Shown: piece after piece, positions 10,601-22,600 of the stretch
Position numbering within the stretch: the stretch's first letter is position 1
Layout of the letters: every line of letters begins with the position of its first letter
NCBI GenBank assembly: GCA_028565635.1
Contig: JAOXYB010018073.1
Span: 10,914-35,467, forward strand
Source: Phoronis ovalis
Taxonomy: Eukaryota; Phoronida; Phoronidae
DNA length: 24,554 nt
Direction of reading: 5' to 3'
Notes under the pieces: generated by a model
Seen by the model: only the letters and a program-made list of their open reading frames with translations
Told to the model about the DNA's origin: nothing
Databases searched by the model: none
Translations under genes and position numbers: made by a program

Positions 10601-13600
10601 GTGTTGTATCAGCATACCATGACCTTCAAATCAAGGTCATTCGGCCAACTGTTTTGATTGCTCCAGAACATCGTTTGGTGGATAAAGATGGTAAACATAA
10701 TGTAACTGTAGATGTGACAGGGATGAAGTTTGAGGCAACGTTACAAGCTGTGAGCTGCGTTACATCACAGTATGCTGTTGCTAACATGACCATTGACTGT
10801 CCTGATATTGGTAAGTCTTATGTTCTACAATAAGTAAGTGAATTAATAGATGACTGTTTACTTATTTGAATTATATTTAGTCTTAATAAATTTGTGAAGA
10901 AAAAGGGTGATTTTGATTAGTAAATGTCCTTTTTATGACCTTTAACCCTATACAAGTTTGTGCTTGCACAACATGAACAAAGATGAAAACTAAATATAAT
11001 ATGTGAACATTGTATGGCATTGTCAATTACTGGGCAGAAATATGATTCAGTGTGTAGAATTTTAAAAAAGTTTGTTTGTACAAGAATTAGTTCTATCCGT
11101 AAACCATCTTTATAATATTTTAGGTGAGACACGCACACCTTTCCATTTCCGAATTCCTAGTCACCCTGGTAGTTCAGTACGATATCGATGGACTTTGGGC
11201 GATGGTAATGCCACCTCTGAAGAGGTCACGACACAGGACATAAAATATACCTACTTCCAAGCAGGCGTATACACTATTACCTTGGAAGCTCAAAATGATG
11301 TTTCACGCTTAGCTGTTCAGGTACAGTTTGAAGTTTTGTTACTGGAAAAGCTTTATTTAATCAAAATGTATCAATTATGGGACAATTGTCACTGTGTTTA
11401 CTGCCATAGCTTTTGACATCATCATGGCATCTTCACCAACACTAGTGACATCTATCTGAGATGGGAAACTGACAGTCAGCAACAGAGGCCGCCAGAACTT
11501 ATTCTGAATGAGTAGTCATGCAGATGTATTTCTATTAATTATTTGGATGAGAAACAAATCGAAATCAGTCACAGAAAAAAGTATGTTTTTATTAAAAATG
11601 AAAAAATCTCTAAATATTAAATGAAACACTGCATGTAACATTAAAAACATGTTGATACTTACCTGATCAATGCGACTTTTGTAACCTGAGCTCAAAAGAA
11701 GTAACAATACTCGGGTAAAATAAAATCTCATAGGTTTATAATCGGAAAATTGTACAAATATTAAAGTCTCTGGGCTTATCAATTAAGAACGTTTGTCTTA
11801 TTGGAAACCTTGAATAAAACAGATAAGAGCATTTTTGTATTCATTGCAAAATAATATTTCTTAACAACTGAACATTACAGGCAAGGAAGAAAATAGTTAT
11901 GCAACCTATCGCAGGGTAATTCATTCTTACCTGTTCTTGTGAGAAAATGTTTCACAATTTATGCATTTACTGTTTTAGAAAACTATTGTAATACAAGACC
12001 CTGTACAAGGTTTACAGGTTCATCTGGATGCACCACCTGCTGCAATGTATGGTCAACTGACAAACATCCTTGTCACAATGGCTTCAGGTATTGCTAGCTA
12101 GGGGAGATACTGAAATTCAGTTTTACACGTGAAATTTGCATGCAAAGGATATGTACCTCAGGAGTTTTTGATGCATTGTTTTCTAAATCTGTACTATGTG
12201 CCTAGCAAATGTTTTGATGCATTTTTTTGCATTATAAAACTGTGTTATTGGATGCTTGTGTTACTTTACCTCAATCTTCAACACGAAGGCCAAAACCCAA
12301 GTGCTCTTTTCCAAATCTACACCATGTGCCTAGCAAAAAAGGTTCTATTTTGTATGTTATATTTCAGGTACTAACACATCCTTATTTGTTACCACTGGCG
12401 ATGGTGGTAATTATACCATAGTTCATCCAATGACATCACAGGCGAATGAAATCCTGAACTACTTTCATGCTACTAATGGAGTGACCTTGGAAACAGACTT
12501 ATATAAAATTGAAACTCTTTCTGGCTCAGGTAATCTACAAATGCTGCTTTATACTGTTAAAATTAGCTAACTTGGAAAAACAGTATGACACTTGAACCAG
12601 TTGAATGAATTGAAGGACAATTTTAGAAATTTTGCATAAATTTATTGTATTATGTTATCAATACTGGCCCAGTCCTAAGATTATTTAACTACAAACTGCT
12701 GGAAGTAAATAACCGTAACTAGCAGTTAGAGGAAAGGAATATCATTTTGGGTTTGATTTTAGAAACGTTATGTTTTGTATCAAAACTTGTTTTGCTTTAG
12801 AAAGGATATGTGTTTTTTGTCATTTGTTCATCAGGTGGTGCAGCATAAAAAGAAAACTATCAAGCAGACTATTAGTAATCAAAATGTTATATTAAAATAT
12901 TATCAATGATTGGTTGAACTACAATATGATGAAAAAATTGGGGTTTTTTTGAAAATGATAATCCATTGCATAATTTGAGTGTACAATCTGAAGAAAGTTT
13001 ACAATAATGTGCTGTGGTGTATGATTTAATCTGCCTTACAGTTTTCTGATAATTAATTTTTATAACAAATGTTAGTCTGATAGACAACTTATTTGTATAC
13101 AAGTTAAACAAACTATCGCTGTTTTTGTGAAATTGTTTAATATTTTAATTTTTAAAGGTAACGAAACCGTAGCATGCGCCCAATTGTGTTTAAATGAGAA
13201 TGTTACCAAGTGTAATGGATTTTATGTCAATGTGACCACTTCTGAGTGCATTTTGCTTCGTCAAAATCTACTAAATCATGCATACCTTCTCCGCAAAGTG
13301 GACTCTGGAGTTACTCTTTACACCTCTAAAGGTAAATATTTAGCCACAAAGCCAACTTTCTTATTGGAAGTTATAATTAATTGTTTTCCAAATATTTCTT
13401 AGGAAGCATATTGAAGTATCATGGCATAAATTAATGAAACCTTAAAATCTCAAGAAACTTTCAAGCAAAAATTGAAAAGACACTTGTGAAAGTTAATTGA
13501 ATTTACTTATGTTTCGTTAAATATTTGCAGTATTTCGGTCATGTTTATAGTGAAATCTGTATGCACACTTTAAGAAAATCATTCACGTTTTGAAAATCAT

Positions 13601-16600
13601 ATAGAGTTTTAACTGCAAAAGAAGATCCCACAAATCTTAGCTGCAGTGTTCAAAACCCGGATTCAAAATTTAAACACTATCGTCTCCATAATCTTTTCCC
13701 AGATGATATATGTCTTAAAGCATGTCATCTTTTGTAAATGGTCCAGAACTATATTCCACAAAATGCCCATTGTTACCTTAAGATTTCCCAATTCTGAGAA
13801 AACATTTTGCAAATTTGAAATGGTTTCACATGTCGCCACTAGATGGCATAGAAAAAGGATGGCCGATAGTAGTACCTAATAAATGGCGCCACTTTTTTGC
13901 CAGTTTCATGGTTAATAGGAAGAATTAGTGCAAAATAATCCTAGTGGGATGGAAGCAAAACCAACTTGGTATATGTATACACGGCTATGACGAAAGATTC
14001 TTAAAATGAATCTAGAACAGTCAGATAATTAGACCCAACCAGTGTAACGGCTAATTCTTTTTCATTGAATTTTAATGATTCTGAATTTCATTATAGCAGA
14101 ATGTGGTGACTTAATGCAGCGTGTTCCATTGACTAACATCTTAATGGGACTTAGTGCCAACACAAGCACAACCTCTGGACGAATTAATCAAACAGGAGCC
14201 GCATTTATGCTAAACTCAAATGATGACACGGTTGAGGTAAGATTTATTCATGAATCCTCAAATAAAGTTTATTAAGTTAGTATAATATTAGAATAGTGGA
14301 CAAATAAATTCTTAATTCCACCCATTGAAAAATGTACAAGGCATAAGTCAACCTGACTAAGAAACTGCAAATAGTAACCCATACTACTGAAAGTATAACA
14401 TATTTGATGCATTTTTAAAAATATTTATTTTACATGAGAGTGCCTATGCAAATTGTGATACAGAAGACTGCAGTACTAATACAATGAACATGTGCTAACG
14501 ATCAATGATCAATTAATACATAATCATCGAAAAGATTGGAAAGTTGCCTTTTCATAGTTTTGAAGTGTGCACCTTTTTATAATTTTAATTATTAAAATAC
14601 TTCAGGTACAAGGATAAATAAATTGTGCTGAACCATTTTTAATAAAGGGCATTATATACTGTACATGGTTTCCTGCAGTGGACTCAGACAATTTTCACAA
14701 ATTAACAAAAAGGCCTAATTATTACATTGCTTGTAGATTGAATTGTCTGCGCTGAGTTTTATTCACAGTGTTGTGATTCAAGGGGATGAAGTGAGTTCAG
14801 CTTGGTTGGAAAGCTTTAATGTCACCTACAGCACTGATGGCAACACATACACAGACATAGGAGTACACATTGTAAGAATTACATCATGTCAAAACTACCC
14901 CTGTTAGACATTTCATTTGCAAAAGTTGTAGCTGACAAATTAGGTTTATATTCTTGGATGTGATGGTATCAGATGTGCAACAATTAGAGAGGCCGCTCAC
15001 ATGTCTGTTAGTCTCACACCCACGTCAGTTTTTTTACTTTTCCCGCATATATGTGAATCTGTGTTCAACATGTGCACAAAAGTACATAAATGAAGCAGAA
15101 GGTATAAAAATAGTAAATTCACAATGTTTGCAACCCTGCTGGAACAATTTATTATTTTCTGCGGTGCTAATGTATTTGCATGGCCATAGCTAGCTTTCAC
15201 TTGGGATGTGCACTATTTAATTTTTCTACCATTTATAATACTTCCCACTTTTCATGCACATAAAGAATGTAAGAGAATTTTTATTGTTTTTGAAACTACT
15301 ATTTTTAGTTGATCAGCAATTACCCGGTCTGCTTAGGAATAGTCTAGGATTTTACTGTTTTTATCTTGTTTGGTGCACTTAGTTAACCTTTCATTATTGT
15401 TATGGGAACACGTCTGCAATTAACGTATTAATTGCGATTTTGTATTGCTTTGCTAAATAAACAATTAATATTAAATGTATGTAAAGTAGTAAAATAGAAC
15501 ATTAACTAAATTATGTAAAATACTTTCATTGAAAAAAAGGCTTTAAAAAAGAGTAAAAGCACTCCAGCTTCTATCACCTTTCATTTTGTAAATAAGAAAA
15601 AAAACGGAAATGTGAAACACATTCTTTGAAATTTTGTTTTGGTGTTTACAAATATTACCTGTTTAACTGTTTAGCTCAACGAATTCTTGAAGATTGGAGT
15701 GAAATTAAATAACATTCTAGAAAGTATATCAAAACTGACTGATAAGCCAGTGGCATCTTTAGAACTGTTACAAATTGTAATAAAATTGTGATACTTATCA
15801 AAGTAGATCCAAATTTTATGTTTTGTAATTAATATTAAATTTACCCGCATTGTGTGTGAAATATAGGAACTGTCGGACTTTCTCACTCTGATGATCTGAG
15901 GTTACCACCACTCAAGATGTTGAACTGTTTTTTTTACATAAGCAGTGTATTTTTCTTCCATAGTTGGTTAGACTAAGCTATTGTTTGACATATGCTGGAA
16001 TTGAATGAATATTTATCGGAGATAAGTAATTCAGGTCTACTATAACAAAATATTATCTGAATCACTTTTTGTTATTTTTCAGATTGGAAACAGTGACATG
16101 TCTACAGCCCTAACCATCCCCCTGCCTTCACCCATAGTGGCCAGATATATACGCATTTCTCCTGAACAAGTCAGTGGTCAGCCTTACTTTAGATTAGGCC
16201 TCTTAGGCTGTGATGGTAAGACATTTTTATTTTATCTATGAAGAAAATATTCTCTAGTATTTTTTTGTTACATTTTTATGCTCATTCCTAAGGGCTAGCA
16301 TCCAGACAGACAGATTCTTGTAACATTGATTAGTTATCATATATTAAGTTCACCGGGGAAGGGGCTAAGGGATCTTTACTTTGAATATATATAGGCATTC
16401 TGACATTTGTTTAGATACAATTTTAGAGATAATAGACCTTGTCAGACATTTGTATTATCTGAATATTACTATCGTTTGCAACGAAATGCGACCCTGTGGT
16501 ATAATGGTATTTCGTTTGTGATCTTGTCACATTTTGTAATGAGGACATTATGCAGCAAAGGCATTACTGCATCAGCTTGAATCACAACGGGAACATTGAC

Positions 16601-19600
16601 ATTTTGAAATACAAATGCTTTGTGATGATATGATAATGATGTAGATTAAATTTTCACAAAGATTCCAGCTGCAGTTCAACCTAATGTGGTAATGCCTTTG
16701 CTGCATAACTAATGTCCTCATTATAAAATGCGACGTCACAAATGAAATACCACTATAAAACAGGACTGCATTCGTTGTAAACGATAGTAACATGAGGACA
16801 AATTGAACAATCGGTAATAGTAAAATGTTGGAAGCATTTGATGAAATTCTTGACGAGGAGTTTGAGTATATATTTATTACACGTATAAACATTTCTTTTT
16901 TAGCATTTTTCCTGATCATTTTTTTTGTTAGTTTAAGTACTATATGTAATTGTGCAAATAATATGTTAAATGAGTTCAGTTACATAGAAAAGATTAGCAG
17001 GTGATGAACAATAACTATAATTATAAGTGTTATACTACAAACTATAATTTATGCCTGTATACACATAAACTAAAAGATGTCTTGCATCTTAGAAATGAAG
17101 TGAATTTTTTAATTTGTTAATTGTATAAGTTTCTTTGTTCTGAGAGACTTTTAACTTTTAGCCGCCTAGCAGCAGAATAAATAGCTTTCATTCCATTTGC
17201 GGATATACCTATCAGGTAGTATCCCATGTTAGCTATCATTCATTTATTGATAAGTAATACAGGATGTATATACATGTAGCTTGTTATACTTATTAAAAAC
17301 AATTAGGAACGAGCATATATCAGTTGTTGACCGCTTGTTTATCATTTTGAGATATTAGTCTTGAACTTGAGCATTCTACAGTTTACTAGATGTGTGTTAA
17401 AAAATGGTGATTACAAATGTAGTTAGAATTAAGACCAGCAGTACATAACAGGAAATTAAGATATCATACCTAATTTCAAAACTTTGATCTTTATCAGTGA
17501 ATATTTCATGATGCTGAAACCTTTGCATGCAAACTTAACACTTTTCCAATTTTATATGTAATATTGTTAATTCAATATTGTCTAATTTATTTTCCAGCTG
17601 TATCTCTACAAACTACCATTTCACATTACTATGAACAACCAGGGGATTACACCGTCACGGTCCAAGCTTCCAATCTATGGAATAACCAGAACACATCTAC
17701 CACGATCCCAGTGCAAATCCCAATACAAACCTTTATTGTTCATCAGCCTCCAACCCTTGCATTCAACAATAGTCAAAATGTCTCTATAAGCATTCAGAAT
17801 GGCACAGCTGTTACATTAAAGTCATTTTTCAACATCTCTAATCAATTAACAGAACTTCCTGTCCATGAAGCTGGTGATTTTGAATGGTATGTGGAGATAT
17901 CTCCAAATATGTACCCAGCTGTTGGTTATTATACACTAAGTGTGTTGGCTGATAATTTGTTGTCTGATCCTACAAAATCAATTGTTGATATATGGATTGA
18001 TTACCCCATAACCAATCTGAATATAGTTGCCGATCGTTACATTGCTGCAACTTTATCAGAAGTGAATTTTACAGTGTCTATGGATTTCGGGTCACGTCTT
18101 CGGAGTGAACTAATTTTTCAAGATGGTGCAAACAGTACTAGCTATCATGAAGTTTTGTTGGCCTCCGATCGTATACTGAATATTCATGCTTTCTCGCAGT
18201 CTGGTGTTTATGATGTGATACTGAACGTTGCAAATGATGTAAGCCAGGAACAACGCCATGTTGAAATGATCATTCAAAACATTGTTCAAAATATTCACCT
18301 CAGTATCAATACTAATAATCGTGTCCATATCCCATATCAAGGTCAAGGTTCTGCTGATTTTTACATAATGTATGATGGGAATGATTTTTATGTTCCGACC
18401 AATGTGACCTTTGAAATTAGTGATACTGCTAGTTTCCAAGCTAATGCCTCCATGTTTATTGACTCTGCTAATGCTGCACGTTTCTTTAGTAACTACAGCA
18501 ATCATGGGACCTACAATGTGTCTGTTATAGCAAGAAATCTTGTGAGTCAAGTTACAGTACATGCCATCATGGAGGTCGATCAAACAATTGAAAATATAAT
18601 GCTAAAACCATTACATAGAATCATTCGTGTGGGAGAAACTGCTATTTTTAACAGCACTATTGACTGGGGCACTCGTGTGACCTATTTTTGGGATTTTAAA
18701 GATGGTGGAAATTTCACCAATTATAAAGACGAAGCATTTTGTGAAGCAGAGCACCTGTACCTCCTCCCAGGCCATTACCAAGTGGCAGTCACAGCATCTA
18801 ATACACTGGGAAATGTTTCTCAGCATCTTACACAACAGCAAGAAGTTATTGTGGAGCATCCTATTGTAGGATTCCAGTTTGTTGGCGAACTATTGACCCT
18901 TATGCCGATGCCTGAGAAACAGATTATTCTGATGTTTCGACTTCTTGTGAATGACAGTGTTCCTAAACCTACAAATGCATTTTATAGGTAAATGTACAAA
19001 CTTCTTTCAACAATTGTACAATATATGTAAATAAACTAAAACTTAAGATCTTCTACATAATTGATTGGGTATTGTTTTTCATTGTATGTCATAATTATAT
19101 TTGTCCTTTGTTATAACTGATTCTCATTGTTTATTCAAAATGACAATGAAATATTTGAGTATTCTTTGTTTTTTGCACTTAAATAATCAGTTTTGCTATT
19201 GCTCAGTTATATTTTTAGTAAAGCTTAACAGAGGTAGAACCCAAAAGGCCTGTGCATGTGAATCTAGATTTTATATATCTGAAAAAGAATTTCTATTAAT
19301 AAATCCACTTTTATTTTCAGCATCGATTTTGGTGATAACACGGAGATAAGTAATGGCAGCCTATCTTGTTCTGGTTTACCCAGTGCTGAACCGCAAACAA
19401 AAATTTGTACAGTGTTAAATCACACCTACATAGAATCTGGCCAGTTTAATGTATCGCTAACAATTTGGAATCACGTCTCTACAGTCATTATGAAACTAAC
19501 TCACAGCATTCTTGCTGAAATCTCAGGTCTAAAGAAAGACATCTTTTATGTTGATGAGGATGAGAGGACCATGGATGGTCATGGAGAGTTTTCAAATTAC

Positions 19601-22600
19601 TATCCATCAAATGAAAGGATTTTGCTACTTGCAAACCAAAGTACTGGTACTGATATTGAATATTGGTGGGATTTTGGAGATGGCTTCACACACGGCCCTA
19701 CAGAGGAACCAAGGGTAGAGCATTACTATTTGCATCCCGGCACTTACCAAGTCATGTTAAACAGCTCAAACCCTTTACAATCAGCAGCAATACTAAGAGA
19801 TATCATTATTCAGGACATTGTGCAAATAAATCGTGTTGAAGATCCAGGATCTTTCCCTCGTAATGAGACGCATCCGTTCAATTTAATTTTTGATGGAGTT
19901 GGGACCGATGCTTGTTACTATATCGATTTTGCCGATGCACGTGCTACTTATGGACAGTATATCCTAATGGGGAACCATACGGAATGTTCACGCAACTATG
20001 GCAACAATGCTGCTTTGATGTCTCATTTTACTCCATTAGACGAAGCTGAAGTGAACAGCAATGGCAGACAATGGGGCATCGATAATGTATTTTGGACATT
20101 GGGACGTCATGTAATGTCAATGAATATAACAAATTTGGTTTCAAGCCAGTCAAATGAGTTTTTATTTGGAGTAACACGTGGTATATGTGATTTTCCTGAG
20201 GTAGATCTTGAGATTCCAAATGCTTGTTTTGAACCTCTTTGTGACGCTCGTACCGTCTACAAGTCCGAAGGATTTACTGTATACACCCAGATTCATTTAA
20301 ACTGTTCTATTGTATCTGCCAACTACCGATGGACTGTGAACATGTTTGATGATGCCAACCAAACATGGTTTGACATTTCCAGCGACATAGTTTCCCAAAA
20401 TATTTCACTGAATTCCACGTCAATGCGTACATTGTACCTGCCTGCTCACACTTTGAATTATGGCTTGTATCAGTTTACCTTAAATATCTCCATGGCGGAA
20501 GAAATTGGAATGTGGAGTATAAATCACACTCAAATTCGTGTTGGCCAAACTCCAATAAAGGTCCGCATTGTTAACGGTTTATATAGATCATTCAAGTTTG
20601 GACAGCAGTTAGTTCTGGAAGCATTCCCAGGTACATTTGACCCAGATGTCAATGATCCTGTGGGAAAGTATGCAGGTTTAAATGTAACCTGGTTATGTAA
20701 ACGTCCTTGTGATGCTTGGCCAGTTTTTAATGAGAATTATACGGAAATCATTGAACCAGGAAGTAGTAATTGTAGTGCAACGGTGTTGGATAATACATTT
20801 AAGTATGCATCTTCTGGCTGCTTTGTTGGTGGTTTGTTGGCACCAGGTACGATTAAAAGTTGCTTATTATCAATTTGACATAAATCACATCTGCTATAAT
20901 TCCTTTTATTATCTTACAACCACAGAAGAATATACCTGTCACCCTCACTCTTTTGCTCCTAAATTCTTGTTACTAAAAATGTCTTAAAATACAACTGATT
21001 GTCTCAGAATGCAAAGGTTTGCCCGAGCATCACAATCTCGATGATGCTGTTTTGTCAGATTTTAGCAATTTCCCAAAATTTGTGGAACCATTCTTGTAAA
21101 ATTTTTTCATGAATTTATAATAGTTTCTTTTGTTGAATTATATAGGTATCATAAGTCCAAACTATATCAACTACAGCTTAGAACAGCCTGATAAACCTAT
21201 GTTTGGAGTTTATGAAAATCGAAGTGTTTGGTTGGATACAGAAGCCATGTTTGAAGGAGAAAGCCATAACATTCGTTTACTCGTCAGAAAGGGCGAGAGA
21301 TTTGGAATTTTTGACCAGACTATAGTGCTTGTTGAAGGGGATCCCCCACTAATAAATATGGAGTAAGTTTCATTTTTTATCCAGATGCTAGAAAATAACT
21401 ATTTGCGGTTTTATTTGTCAAAAAAGAGTCAATACAAATTGAAATACATTTGAAGTATCCAGTTAGTATGTCATTGTATTTTATGGTGCAATGACTATAT
21501 TTACAGTATTTAAACTACCATGATTGTTCTGACACCTGATATAATTTAGTCAGTGTTTGATTCTCTGGTATGAAAAGAAAAAGGTGATATAACACTTCCT
21601 TTGACCTCCGCTTATTTTTTGCCTTTACAGGTGTATAAACAACTGTAAAGACGTATTAAACCCAACAAGTAGATTTGCACTGAAATCTGTCATAGATGGC
21701 TGGCGTAAGATAATGAAGTATCACTATAGGTACAAATGTTTTTGATGTATTGTTTTTAATGCTTTAGTAATTAATTTTAAATAAAGATTTATTTCCTGTT
21801 GTGATCTTAATCTTTGTGTTACATGGTCTTACTGTCATTAATTCTTGAATATTATATTGCTCTTTCTTGAAATTCAATGTTTTATTCTGCGTATTTGTTG
21901 GAATGGTAATGTGTTTTGTTGTTGATAGACTCTATTTATAATAATGCTATTTGCTTAACAAAGCAGGCATGGCCTTAAATTAACTTATTATTAAGTACTT
22001 GGATATTACATGATTGTGTAACATGTTGACATAAAAGCTTGAGTGAAAATTTGGGGAATACGAAACATAAAACAACATTTCACATTGATTTTTGTATTCA
22101 AAATATTATCCATTATAATTTCCGAGTCCCTTATTCTTTGCAGCTGGGATGTTGTGTATCCAGCAAAGTATAATGGTACTGGATTCCGATATGATATTTA
22201 CCGCAACTATTTGTTCAGTGAGACAAAATGGCTGCCGGCTGCTAAAACTGGAAAACATGGAGCTGACTTGGCAATTGATGCAGGATTGTTTGATAAGCCG
22301 GAATACTACCGACAAACATTCTTGATTCGAGTTTCTTCCTATCGTGATGGATTTCCAAATAATTATGGTGAGTTCTGTCCCCCTTGAGCATATATACATA
22401 TTCTTTAATGCGTTTTCATTTATGCAGTGCAAACAGTTTTAAGTTCCAGTTTATCCTGTTTTAAATGTTTAACTAGTGGCTGATTTTCATAGAAACATAC
22501 AATGTCTTGTCAACTCTTAATCATCTAAACAATGAAAATGGCTGACATGAATTCTGTGATTACCTTTTAGGTCAGAACTTTTATGCCTTTGAAGTGAATG

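Noticed and set aside
11321-11416. Extension of exon 9 past its donor
   Set aside because: The frame stays open for about 30 codons, but the sequence loses PKD character, while splicing at 11320 joins perfectly to the next PKD strand in exon 10.
12129-12421. Two overlapping plus-strand open frames in intron 10
   Set aside because: They overlap the intron and part of exon 11 in the wrong frame; the third frame carries the PKD-like sequence with correct phase.
16572-16919. 115-codon open frame on the minus strand
   Set aside because: It runs through the foldback element and flanking intron; its sequence reflects the inverted repeat rather than a protein.
16216-17597. A missing exon with the front half of the exon 16 PKD repeat
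   Set aside because: Read in all three plus frames: no W-D-F-G-D-G-like turn and frequent stops. The front half is better explained by exons 10-11.
18110-18583. 157-codon open frame on the minus strand
   Set aside because: It lies wholly inside PKD-coding exon 16 on the other strand, has no domain likeness, and is explained as an antisense shadow.
22106-22432. 108-codon open frame on the minus strand
   Set aside because: Antisense to REJ exon 20, which has clear family likeness on the plus strand.
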